Shown piece by piece: positions 19,674 to 28,389 of a DNA stretch of 34,197 nt (positions within the stretch are counted from its first letter, which is position 1; the number at the start of each line of letters is the position of its first letter). This DNA is from Acidobacteriota bacterium (lineage in GTDB: Bacteria; Acidobacteriota; Terriglobia; Bryobacterales; Bryobacteraceae): contig JAJYCN010000016.1 in assembly GCA_021778335.1 (NCBI GenBank), forward strand, positions 1 through 34,197, read 5' to 3'. Below the pieces are notes generated by a model. It made no database searches, had not been told where the DNA came from, and saw only the letters and a list, made by a program, of their open reading frames with translations. Made by a program: the position numbers and the translations under genes.

Positions 19674-19804
19674 CTTTTACCCTCGCTGGCGCGGTTTTAC
19701 AGTTCCCCCCACCGCCGCAACACGCCGAACAACCGTATTTTCAGCATCTTCGCCCTGGCCCCTGAAATGCCCCTAAGCCCGTTTCAAGCACGAGGAGGAT
19801 CTTC

Positions 19805-20587
19805 ATGCACAAAGTCTTCATCACACTCGCAACCCTGGCGCTGCTCTCTGCCTGCAGCCGCGGCCCGAAGCCCCAACCCATCGACGCGGCGTCGCTCAAT
19901 AACCCGCCGCAGACAAACGCCGCCAACCAGCCGCCCGCCGGGCAAGCGGGCGCGCCCGCTTCCTACCCCAATTCGCCCCAACAGCCCTACGGCGCCCAGC
20001 AGCCCTATGGCGCCCAGCAGCCACCCTCCGGCCCGTCCTCGGCGATGCCCAACCAAGCCCCCGCCCCTCCACCGCCAATCCTCATCCCCGCCGGCACCCC
20101 AGTCCGCGTCCGCCTCGAACAGTCCGTCGATACCCGCCGCAACCGCGCCGGTGACCGCTTCGAAGCCACCCTCATCTCCCCCGTCGAAGTCGACGGTCAG
20201 GTCATCCTCCCCCGCGGCACGCCCTTCGAAGGCCACGTCACCCAATCCAGCCCCTCAGGCCATCTGAAGGGCCGCGCGATCCTCGGCGTCGAACTCGACG
20301 CCTTCCGCCTCAACGGCGTGAGCTACCCCGTCGTCACCTCCATCGATGACCGCGTCAGCGGCCGCCACCGCAAGCGCAACTGGATCCTCATCGGAGGAGG
20401 CGGCGGCCTCGGAGCAACCATCGGAGCCCTCGCCGGAGGCCCGGCCGGAGCACTGATCGGCGCAGGCGCCGGAGCAGGCGCGGGCACCGCCGGCGCCTAC
20501 TTCACCGGCAAAAAGAACGTCGCCATCCCCGCGGAAACTGCGCTCACCTTCCGCCTCCGCCGCGAAGTGCGCGTGTCGGGCGCTTAA
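19805..20587 (+). CDS. putative lipoprotein with PQ-rich linker and C-terminal glycine-zipper segment
   Basis: Lipobox-like LALLSACS, PYGAQQPYGAQQP repeat, GGGGGLGATIGALAGGPAGALIGAGAGAGAGTAGAYFTG; RBS-like gaggagga upstream. Confidence 0.8.
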   Translation: MHKVFITLATLALLSACSRGPKPQPIDAASLNNPPQTNAANQPPAGQAGAPASYPNSPQQPYGAQQPYGAQQPPSGPSSAMPNQAPAPPPPILIPAGTPVRVRLEQSVDTRRNRAGDRFEATLISPVEVDGQVILPRGTPFEGHVTQSSPSGHLKGRAILGVELDAFRLNGVSYPVVTSIDDRVSGRHRKRNWILIGGGGGLGATIGALAGGPAGALIGAGAGAGAGTAGAYFTGKKNVAIPAETALTFRLRREVRVSGA

Positions 20588-20592
20588 ACGAA

Positions 20593-22308
20593 TTAGCGGC
20601 CCAGAAACTCCTCGAGTTTCTCCACCTCGGCCTCGGCTGACGCATAGCTCTTCTTCGCCGCGTCCAGCCGGCCCTGGTTGATGTTGTTCTCCGTCTGGTC
20701 CATAAACAACTCCATCCGCCGCCGCGAAGCCAGAATATCCCCGCGCAATCCAAAGCCCTGCGCCTGCTGCTGCCGCTGCAATCCATCGAGAGCGCTGCCC
20801 ACCGCGCCCACCCGAGTCGCCAGCAGATTCAGCTTGTCCCGCAGAGACTCGAGCGCGGCAGAGTTATCCTGCACCGGAGCCTGCTGCGCCGCCGCCGGAG
20901 CCGAAGGCGGAGGAGCCGCCGCCGGAGCCGAAGCCTGAGGCGCTACCACCCCCCGCGGAGCGCGCGGCTCATGGATCGCCGCCAAGTGCGCTGGCTTCGT
21001 TGCTTCAGGCTTCTGCACTTCAGTCTTCTCTGCTTCAGGCTTCTCCGCTTCAGTCTTCTCTGCTTCAGGCTTCTCCGCTTCAGTCTTCTTTGCTTCTTCC
21101 TGCGCCGCCGTCGGCGGTGCCGCCGTCTGGGCTTCCATAGGCGACGGCGCCGGCGTCACTGCCGCAACTTGAGCCTTCGCCCGGTGCCACTTCGGCAGAT
21201 ACACCGCACCCGCCGCCAAGATCACCAGAACCGCCACGGCGCCGGCTACCATCCACAAAGCGCGTCCGCTCCCCGAACTGGTCGCAACCGGCATCGGCGG
21301 TTGTGCCGCGTAAGCCGGCGGAGCGGCCGGCATCGGCTGCCGCGCGGGAGCGGCAGGCGGCGCGGGCGGAGCAGCCGTAGCGCCCGTCGCAGGCCCCGCC
21401 ACCGTATCCGTCATCGGAAGCACGTTGCGGTTCGCAGTTCCCGTCCCGGTCCCATCCCCCGCCGGCGTCAGCGTCAAACCCACACTCCCCGCGATACTCG
21501 CCAGCGCGTTCCCGAACGCCTCCGCCGACTGAAACCGCGCCCCCGGATCCTTCGCCATCGCCAGCAAAATCACTTCGTTCAACGACGCCGGCAGCGACGG
21601 GTCCAACTCCGCCGGCGGCCGCGGAGTCTCGTTCAGATGCCCCGCCATAATCGAATACTCGCTGTCGCCCTCGAACGGTTTCTTCCCCGTCGCCATCTCG
21701 TACAGCGTCACCCCGAGCGAATACAGGTCGCTCCGCGCATCCGGCGCCTTGCCCTCCACCTGCTCCGGCGACATGTAGTACAGCGACCCCACCAACTGCC
21801 CCGTCTTCGTCAGTTGCCGGTCAGCCGTCATCCGCGCAATGCCGAAATCCATCAGCTTCACGCGCCCATCCGCCGTCAGCATGATGTTGCCCGGCTTGAT
21901 GTCCCGGTGCACCACCCCGCGGGAGTGCGCATAAGCCAGCGCCGCCAGCGCCTGATGCGCCACGTCGATCACCTGTCCCAGCGGCAGCCGCCCAGCTTTC
22001 ATGAGCTTGTCGAGCGTCGAACCTTCGACATACTCGACAACCATCGCCATCTGGTTCTCAATGCGCAGCGCCGTCCGCAAGCCGGCGATATTCGGATGCT
22101 CCAGGCTCGCCGTCACCTTGATCTCGCGCCCGAAACGGTCCACCAGTTCCGGATGCTCGTCCAGATTCGCCAACAGCACCTTCATCGCCTCGACCCGCTC
22201 CGAAATCGTGTTCCGGACCTTGTACACCTTCCCCATACCGCCGGCCCCGAGCGTCTCCAGAATCTCGTAATCGCCGACAATCTGCCCGGGCGCGAAGTCC
22301 AAGCTCAT
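20593..22308 (-). CDS. serine/threonine protein kinase (PknB-like) with TM and low-complexity C-terminal region
   Basis: LGAGGMGKVYKVRN, GVVHRDIKPGNIMLTADGRVKLMDFGIARM, GSLYYMSPEQVEGKAPDARSDLYSLGVTLYEMATGKKPF; single TM ~ALWMVAGAVAVLVILAAGAVYL. Confidence 0.96.
   Translation of the reverse strand: MSLDFAPGQIVGDYEILETLGAGGMGKVYKVRNTISERVEAMKVLLANLDEHPELVDRFGREIKVTASLEHPNIAGLRTALRIENQMAMVVEYVEGSTLDKLMKAGRLPLGQVIDVAHQALAALAYAHSRGVVHRDIKPGNIMLTADGRVKLMDFGIARMTADRQLTKTGQLVGSLYYMSPEQVEGKAPDARSDLYSLGVTLYEMATGKKPFEGDSEYSIMAGHLNETPRPPAELDPSLPASLNEVILLAMAKDPGARFQSAEAFGNALASIAGSVGLTLTPAGDGTGTGTANRNVLPMTDTVAGPATGATAAPPAPPAAPARQPMPAAPPAYAAQPPMPVATSSGSGRALWMVAGAVAVLVILAAGAVYLPKWHRAKAQVAAVTPAPSPMEAQTAAPPTAAQEEAKKTEAEKPEAEKTEAEKPEAEKTEVQKPEATKPAHLAAIHEPRAPRGVVAPQASAPAAAPPPSAPAAAQQAPVQDNSAALESLRDKLNLLATRVGAVGSALDGLQRQQQAQGFGLRGDILASRRRMELFMDQTENNINQGRLDAAKKSYASAEAEVEKLEEFLGR
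21001..21090. repeat. three head-to-tail 30-bp repeats inside the kinase gene
   Basis: tgcttcaggcttctccgcttcagtcttctc with minor changes at 21001, 21031 and 21061; encodes EKTEAEKPEA-type repeats. Confidence 0.9.
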
Positions 22309-22329
22309 GGCGTTCCTCCTGCCGCACCC

Positions 22330-23313
22330 TCAGTGCGACCCGTCTGCCGAATCGCCGACCTTCGGCGCCCCCGATCCGCTGAACGTCCCCGTCGCCGAGT
22401 CCGGATCCACCTCGGTCACCCTCATGTCACCCAGCGGCAGTTCGATCTTCTTGATCACCTTCCCCGTCGACGGATCTTTGATCACCTGCCCGACGCGCGA
22501 GATGTGAAGCGTGTCTCCCACGTGAACGCCGGCCTTCGCGCCGACATTCACCACCATCTGCCCGCCCGAAAAGTACGCCACCAGTCCCGAGAAGTGAACC
22601 ACGTTCATCGGTAGCTTACCCACCTGCCCCTCAAGACTCTTGGCCATGTCATTCACCGCCTGGGTTACTGCTTCGCCCAGGATCGTCGCCCCGAAGTTGC
22701 TGCTCGTCATGTCCAGTTGTCCCCCGCCGCCGCCGCTCCAACCGCCCCCGCCGCCGCCCAGCAGCATCCCGGACCGCTCCGACTCCCCGTGCCCCTGCCC
22801 CACGGCCAGCACTTCGCCGGTGTTCACATCCACCATTCGCCCGCTGATTCCCACCACCGCCTTCGACTTCTTCCGTCCGATGTTCCCGAGCCCATACTTA
22901 CCCAGCCCGTAAGCATTGCCGCCCAAACCCTGCGACTTATCGTCGCGGCCGAACTGCGTGATGCTCCCGATCACAATCGCGTCAACCCCAAGCACCCGGC
23001 CAATCTTCGCCGCCGTCGCCGGATTCGCCCGGTCGCTGTTGGAAAAATTCTGCTCCGTGATGATCTTGTCCAGGTCCTTCCGCTCGATCACCGAGTAAGT
23101 CCCATCGGTCACCAACTGGTTCACCAGCAGGTCCGCAATCCCCTTCCCCACATCCTGGTCGGCCCCGAAGATCTCGGCGACATAACTCTGCACGGTCCCG
23201 TACTCAAAGTTCATCACCGCAATGCGCTTCTTCGCCGCCTGGCCGTACCCCAGCCCAACGGCGCACCCGGCCAACACTAAACTACACACGATGTTTCGCA
23301 TGAAGACTTTCAT
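22330..23313 (-). CDS. CsgG/curli-assembly-like secreted protein
   Basis: Signal peptide; KKRIAVMNFEYGTV, GKGIADLLVNQLVTDGTYSVIERKDLDKIITEQNFSNSDRANPATAAKIGRVLGVDAIVIGSITQFG. Confidence 0.85.
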   Translation of the reverse strand: MKVFMRNIVCSLVLAGCAVGLGYGQAAKKRIAVMNFEYGTVQSYVAEIFGADQDVGKGIADLLVNQLVTDGTYSVIERKDLDKIITEQNFSNSDRANPATAAKIGRVLGVDAIVIGSITQFGRDDKSQGLGGNAYGLGKYGLGNIGRKKSKAVVGISGRMVDVNTGEVLAVGQGHGESERSGMLLGGGGGGWSGGGGGQLDMTSSNFGATILGEAVTQAVNDMAKSLEGQVGKLPMNVVHFSGLVAYFSGGQMVVNVGAKAGVHVGDTLHISRVGQVIKDPSTGKVIKKIELPLGDMRVTEVDPDSATGTFSGSGAPKVGDSADGSH

Positions 23314-23442
23314 CCCCCTTCAATACCGCGCAGCCCTTCACCGGCGGCTCTTTTGTGCGCGCTCTCAATAAAAGCGCTATCGCACTCCTCCTCGGCTCAT
23401 CCACAAACCCTCATCGGCAAACCGGAGATTTGCGCCATCCGA

Positions 23443-23448
23443 ATTATA
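23443..23448 (-). promoter_or_regulatory. putative -10 element TATAAT (minus strand) for the CsgG-like gene
   Basis: GCACTATAAT on the minus strand, same context as at 17292-17297; located ~130 nt upstream of the 23313 start. No clear -35. Confidence 0.25.
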
Positions 23449-23496
23449 GTGCCGATTTCCCCCCAAGTGTTACGCTTATTTCATCTCTCTCCCCCG

Positions 23497-25503
23497 ATGG
23501 CCTCGCTCACCAATGAGCTGACAGTCCGCAAGATCTTTTCCCGTAACGGGTTGCTCTCGAAGATCCACCCCGGCTTCGAGTTCCGCCCTGGCCAGCTCGC
23601 CATGGCCGAAGCCGTCGAAGACATCCTCGCCACCAAGGGCCACCTCATCGTCGAAGCCGGCACCGGCACCGGCAAAACCCTCGCCTATCTCGCCCCCGCC
23701 ATCCTCAGCGGCCAGCGCATCGTCATCTCCACCGGCACCAAGAACCTCCAGGAACAGCTTTTCTTCAAAGACGTCCCCCTCCTCCGCGAACTCCTAGGCC
23801 AGGACCTCCGCGTCAGCTACATGAAAGGCCGCGCCAACTACGCCTGCCGCAAGCGCATCGCCGACGCCGCCCGCGAACCCATCCTCAGCGGCCTCGAAGA
23901 AATCGCCGACTACGAAATCATCCGCTCCTGGCTCGAAACGACCGCTACCGGCGACCGCGCCGAAATCCGCAGCCTCCCCGAAGACAGCACCGTCTGGGCC
24001 AAGCTCGACGCCCGGCGCGAGTTCTGCCTCGGCCAGAAATGCCCAGAGTTCGACCGCTGCTTCCTCACCCAAATGCGCCAGCGAGCCTATGAAAGCGACA
24101 TCATCATCGTCAACCACCACCTCTTCTTCGCCGACCTCGCCGCCAAGGACGAAGACTTCGGTGGCATCATCCCCGAATACGCCGCCGTCGTCTTCGACGA
24201 AGCCCACGAAATCGAGGACATCGCCGGCCAGTACTTCGGTTTGAGCGTCAGTAGCTACCAGATCGCCGACCTCCTCGGCGACATCGCCTCCCTCGCCCGC
24301 CGCAAACAGTTCAACTCCCCGGAGCTCGAACGCGTCGTCGAAGCCGTCCGCGAACGCGCCGCCTCGTTCTTCGCCGCCCTGCCCCAATCCGAAGGCCGCA
24401 CCGGCTTCACCCAACACGAACCGTTCTTCGAGCGCCACGAAGCCGAAATCGTGAACCTGCTCCGCGCCCTCGAACTCCTCGGCACAACCCTCGAACTCAC
24501 CCACAAGAGCCTCGACGAGCTCCTGCCCCTCACCCGCCGCCTCCAGGAAACCCTGCGCAATCTCGAGTTCTGGATCGCCGGCGGCGAATCGGCGTGGGTC
24601 TATTGGATCGAGCGCACAGCGCGAGGCGCGATCCATGGCGCCAATCAACGCCCGCGCCCCGCTGCGTTGTGCGCGGTCCCGACTGGTGATCGCCGCGGCC
24701 GCGGCTGCACCCTCCAGGCCACCCCCATCGACGTCAGCTCCATCCTCTCCGAAAAACTCTTCGCCGCCGTCGACACCGTCGTCCTCACCTCCGCCACCCT
24801 CACCGTCGGCGATAGCTTCGCCTACGCCACGTCCCGCCTCGGCCTCGCCAACGCCCGCAACCTCGCCGTCCCCAGCCACTTCGACTACCCGAACCAGGCT
24901 CTCCTCTACATCCCGCCCGGCCTGCCCGAACCCCGCGACCCCGCCTACCTCGACGCCGCCTGCGCCGAAATCGAGTTCCTGCTCAACTCGAGCCGTGGCC
25001 GAGCCTTCGTCCTGTTCACCAGCTACAGCCAGATGCGCCAGGCCTACGACCGCGTCTCGCTCTCCATCGACTACCCCGTCCTCCTCCAGGGAACCGGCCC
25101 GCGAAGCGCCCTCCTCGAAGAATTCCGCTCCACCCCCAACTGCGTCCTCTTCGCCACCTCCTCCTTCTGGCAGGGCGTCGACGTCCAGGGCGAGCAGCTT
25201 AGCTGCGTTATCATCGATAAGTTACCGTTTGCGGTGCCTGGCGATCCGGTGGTCGCCGCGCGCATCGAAAACATCCGGGCCGCCGGAGGGAATCCATTCT
25301 ACGATTACCAGCTTCCCCACGCCGCGCTCACGCTGAAACAGGGCTTCGGCCGTCTCATCCGGAGCCGCTCGGACCGCGGCGTCCTGGCTCTGCTCGATAA
25401 CCGCATTCTCAAACAGCGTTACGGAAAGGTCTTCCTCGACAGCCTTCCCGCCTACGCCGTCACCGGACAACGAAGCGAGGTCGAAAGGTTTTTCAATGTT
25501 TGA
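23497..25503 (+). CDS. dinG: DinG/YoaA-family ATP-dependent helicase
   Basis: MASLTNELTVRKIFSRNGLLSKIHPGFEFRPGQLAMAEAVEDIL, IVEAGTGTGKTLAYLAPAIL, CRKRI...CLGQKCPEFDRCF, VVFDEAHEIEDIA, ATSSFWQGVDVQGEQL, QGFGRLIRSRSDRGVLALLDNR. Confidence 0.95.
   Translation: MASLTNELTVRKIFSRNGLLSKIHPGFEFRPGQLAMAEAVEDILATKGHLIVEAGTGTGKTLAYLAPAILSGQRIVISTGTKNLQEQLFFKDVPLLRELLGQDLRVSYMKGRANYACRKRIADAAREPILSGLEEIADYEIIRSWLETTATGDRAEIRSLPEDSTVWAKLDARREFCLGQKCPEFDRCFLTQMRQRAYESDIIIVNHHLFFADLAAKDEDFGGIIPEYAAVVFDEAHEIEDIAGQYFGLSVSSYQIADLLGDIASLARRKQFNSPELERVVEAVRERAASFFAALPQSEGRTGFTQHEPFFERHEAEIVNLLRALELLGTTLELTHKSLDELLPLTRRLQETLRNLEFWIAGGESAWVYWIERTARGAIHGANQRPRPAALCAVPTGDRRGRGCTLQATPIDVSSILSEKLFAAVDTVVLTSATLTVGDSFAYATSRLGLANARNLAVPSHFDYPNQALLYIPPGLPEPRDPAYLDAACAEIEFLLNSSRGRAFVLFTSYSQMRQAYDRVSLSIDYPVLLQGTGPRSALLEEFRSTPNCVLFATSSFWQGVDVQGEQLSCVIIDKLPFAVPGDPVVAARIENIRAAGGNPFYDYQLPHAALTLKQGFGRLIRSRSDRGVLALLDNRILKQRYGKVFLDSLPAYAVTGQRSEVERFFNV
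24616..24693. other. putative 78-bp in-frame insertion in dinG with imperfect dyad symmetry
   Basis: Removing 78 bp gives ...YWIERRGRGCTLQATPIDVSS. Inserted peptide is TARGAIHGANQRPRPAALCAVPTGDR. Arms gcgcaca...ggcgcg and cgcgcc...tgtgcgc are complementary. Boundaries ambiguous by 3 bp because of repeated cgc. Confidence 0.55.
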
Positions 25504-25867
25504 AGTCGTCGTTCAACGGAGCTTCGCGGCGGGCCACTCCCTGCGCAACTACCACGGCAAATGCGAAAACGTGCACGGGCACAACTACAAAGTGGAAGTG
25601 ACCCTGCGCGGCGAGAAACTCGACGAGGCCGGCCTGCTGACCGATTTCGTGGAAGTAAAACGCCGCATGAGCCAGATCATCGACTATCTCGACCACCGCT
25701 ACATCAACGACCTGAAGCCCTTCGACGAGATCAACCCTTCGGCCGAGAACCTCGCCCGCTTCTTCCACGAACGCTTGAGCGAGGGCTTTCCCCCCGGCTC
25801 GCCCGTCTCCGTAGCCGAAGTCAAAATCTGGGAAACCGACGTAACCGCGGCGGTCTACCGCCCCTGA
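25496..25867 (+). CDS. queD: 6-carboxytetrahydropterin synthase / 6-pyruvoyltetrahydropterin synthase family
   Basis: SFAAGHSLRNYHGKCENVHGHNYKVEVTL (Cys and HGH motif), DYLDHRYIND, PSAENLARFF, VAEVKIWETDVTAAVY. Start overlaps the dinG stop (ATGTTTGA). Confidence 0.93.
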   Translation: MFEVVVQRSFAAGHSLRNYHGKCENVHGHNYKVEVTLRGEKLDEAGLLTDFVEVKRRMSQIIDYLDHRYINDLKPFDEINPSAENLARFFHERLSEGFPPGSPVSVAEVKIWETDVTAAVYRP

Positions 25868-25882
25868 CCCGCGCGGCGCGCC

Positions 25883-26155
25883 CTACTTCGAAACCGAACG
25901 CCCGTAATACTTCGCGTTCCGCTCGGAAAAGTCGGCCCACTTGGCCGGCAGATCGTCAAGCGCGAAAATCGCCGACACCGGGCACACCGGCACGCACGCC
26001 CCGCAGTCGATGCACTCCACCGGATCGATGTAGAGCAACTCCTCGGTCTCGAAATTCGCCTCGTCCTTCTTCGGGTGAATGCAATCCACCGGACAAGCGT
26101 CCACGCACGCCGTATCCTTCGTTCCGATGCAAGGTTCCGCAATTACGTATGCCAT
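25883..26155 (-). CDS. ferredoxin, two Fe-S clusters (FdxA-like)
   Basis: CIGTKDTACVDACPVDCIHP and CIDCGACVPVCPVSAI. Confidence 0.93.
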   Translation of the reverse strand: MAYVIAEPCIGTKDTACVDACPVDCIHPKKDEANFETEELLYIDPVECIDCGACVPVCPVSAIFALDDLPAKWADFSERNAKYYGRSVSK

Positions 26156-26197
26156 GAAGTCTCCAGCCTGATGTGTCCCTCACACCCCGCGCGAAAA

Positions 26198-26277
26198 CAA
26201 CGTGTCCGAACGCCATCCGCCGGCCGTGGGGCAAAGTAAATACCAAGTATAGCAACGTGTCAGGGACGGCCATCCGC
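26198..26277. repeat. pair of imperfect ~23-25-bp direct repeats containing CAACGTGTC...CCATCCGC
   Basis: caacgtgtccgaacgccatccgc (26198-26220) and caacgtgtcagggacggccatccgc (26253-26277), upstream of the ferredoxin gene. Confidence 0.55.
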
Positions 26278-26311
26278 CCGAATTATGGCCAACGTCCGGC
26301 TGGAACCCGCC

Positions 26312-27088
26312 TCAGAACGACGCCCGCCAAGTCTCGGTCCGGAGGTTCAGCGCCGTCTCCAGCGGCGGCGCCACACCGCCGGTCTCTTCCCCGCCGTCTC
26401 GTACTCATTCCGGCTGAGGTAAAACGGCGTCCGCGCCGAACCATTCGTCGTCTTGACCTCGATCAGCCGCTCGCCCCCGCCAGATCCGAAAGACAAAATA
26501 TCATAACCGGCGCCATCCCCCTCCTCGACGGATACCCAACGCACGCCACGCGCAAGGTCGAGGCGCCCCGCTTCGGCAAGGCGTCTGCGTTCGAGGTCCA
26601 GAACGAAGGATTCCCCCGCTTTTCCCAGCGCGGCATTGCGATGGCCCCGCTCGGCGGGATCGAACCGCCGAATCAGGCTGCGTAAGGGCGCCGGAATCGC
26701 CACGCTGTCGCTCACTAGGACCGGCGGCGCGACGAAGACCCTCGAAATCACTCCGGCGGGCTTCGATTCCGGTACGCGTCCGACAGTCTCCGGATGCCGG
26801 GCCAGGTAACGCCCGACGGCATCGATGATCGCCCTCTGGTAATTCCTCTTCGGCTTATATCCTGCTATCCACGGCAGCCCAAGCTCGTCGAGAACCGCGG
26901 AGATGTTCTGATGCTTGAACTCCACCGGCCGGTGCGTCCGGCCAATCAGGGCCATCAATTCCCTGCTGTGCGCAAGCTTTACATACGGACGGCCCGCGGT
27001 CGTGCTCCAGCATGGCAAAGTAGTCGCGCACGATGGCGTTCAACTCCTCATCACGCCACGCGGTCCCGAGTTTTGCCTCATCCGCCAT
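26312..27088 (-). pseudogene. DUF3883-type protein, frameshifted near N-terminus and disrupted near C-terminus
   Basis: MADEAKLGTAWRDEELNAIVRDYFAMLEHDRG in one frame; PYVKLAHSRELMALIGRTHRPVEFKHQNISAVLDELGLPWIAGYKPKRNYQ ... GYDILSFGSGGGERLIEVKTTNGSARTPFYLSRNEYETAGKRP in a second; VAPPLETALNLRTETWRASF* in a third. Confidence 0.7.
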
Positions 27089-27297
27089 CGGACGCCAGGA
27101 TCGCCAGGCCGTCCTCCAGCCCTAGCCCCACTAAATTGGAGCATATCGGCGCAGGAGTCAACTCCGAGGCTCCGAAGCGAAACGGCGGCGCTCGGCCCGC
27201 CATCCGAATCCACAACATTTCCTGGTATCCATGTCGCGATCGCAGTACAATCGAACCTTAACCGGCACAAAAGCGCACAGCGGGAGAATCTGCTGAA

Positions 27298-28383
27298 ATG
27301 GCCGATGAGAGTAAAGGAATGAAGAAGCGAGCCCCAAACACCGCCCTCCTGTTTCCAGAACTCTCAACCGGGCCAGAGAACCCATGGTTGACAGGCTCGC
27401 CCAAGCGTACGCAGGACAGTCCGCCGTCAGGGCTCACAACTCTTGAGCTCTGCGCCGGGGGCGGAGGCCAGGCAATCGGACTGGAACAGGCCGGAATCGA
27501 GCACGCCGGATTAGTTGAGATCGACAAGAGCGCCTGCGCCACCCTTCGGCTAAACCGCCCGACGTGGAACGTGATGGAAGCGGACCTCAATACCTTCGAT
27601 GGCTCCGCGTTCAAGGGAGTAGACCTCATATCGGGCGGATTGCCTTGTCCCCCGTTCTCAGTCGCCGGCAAACAACTCGGGAAAAAGGATGAGCGCAACC
27701 TCTTTCCAGCCATGATCCGCCTTGTCGACCAGATCCGCCCTCGAGCGGTGATGATCGAAAACGTCAGAGGCTTCCTGGATGCGGTGTTCGAGGAGTACCG
27801 CGGCTATGTGCGAAAAGAGCTAACCAAACTCGGATACGAGCCCGGATGGAAGCTTATGAACGCCTCTGACTTCGGAGTGCCGCAACTCCGGCCCAGAGTC
27901 GTGTTCATCGCCCTCCGTAAAGAATTGACCGAGCACTTCTGCTGGCCGCAGCCGTCAGTCGCCCCGCCCAAGACCGTCGGCGAAACCCTCCACGACCTCA
28001 TCGCGGCGAACGGCTGGAACGGCGCCCGGAACTGGGCAAAGGACGCTGACGAAGTCGCCCCCACCATCGTAGGGGGCTCCCACAAGCACGGTGGCCCTGA
28101 TCTCGGTCCGACTCGAGCGCGTAAGGCATGGGCCACGCTCGGCGTGGACGGCCTGGGAATCGCGAATGAAGCGCCAGCCGCCGGCTTCGTGGGGATGCCG
28201 AGGCTCACGGTCCGCATGGTCGCACGGCTCCAAGGGTTTCCGGACGACTGGCACTTCGCTGGAACGAAGACACAGACCTACCGGCAGGTCGGGAACGCAT
28301 TCCCGCCGCCATTCGCACGCGCTGTCGCGGAGAATCTCAAGGTCTGCCTCCTCGCGCCCCGGCTCGTCAGGGTGGCAGGCTAA
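27298..28383 (+). CDS. C5-cytosine DNA methyltransferase
   Basis: Motif I TTLELCAGGGGQAIGLEQAG, IV GGLPCPPFSVAGKQL, VI MIENVRGFLD, VIII VPQLRPRVVFIAL, X YRQVGNAFPPPFA; TRD-like APTIVGGSHKHGGPDLGPTRARKAWATLGVDG. Confidence 0.97.
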   Translation: MADESKGMKKRAPNTALLFPELSTGPENPWLTGSPKRTQDSPPSGLTTLELCAGGGGQAIGLEQAGIEHAGLVEIDKSACATLRLNRPTWNVMEADLNTFDGSAFKGVDLISGGLPCPPFSVAGKQLGKKDERNLFPAMIRLVDQIRPRAVMIENVRGFLDAVFEEYRGYVRKELTKLGYEPGWKLMNASDFGVPQLRPRVVFIALRKELTEHFCWPQPSVAPPKTVGETLHDLIAANGWNGARNWAKDADEVAPTIVGGSHKHGGPDLGPTRARKAWATLGVDGLGIANEAPAAGFVGMPRLTVRMVARLQGFPDDWHFAGTKTQTYRQVGNAFPPPFARAVAENLKVCLLAPRLVRVAG

Positions 28384-28389
28384 CGGCGC

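Noticed and set aside
21001-21090. 30-bp spaced repeats as a CRISPR array
   Set aside because: Units are contiguous without spacers and are translated in frame in the kinase gene.
20971-22614. 547-aa plus-strand ORF antisense to the Ser/Thr kinase
   Set aside because: Arg/His/Pro-rich low-complexity translation typical of antisense frames in GC-rich DNA; the minus strand has clear kinase motifs.
24606-24692. gatcg as target-site duplication flanking the dinG insert
   Set aside because: Removing the 82-bp period between the two gatcg copies breaks the reading frame (gives WIAAAAAAPS); the 78-bp excision restores the conserved motif instead.
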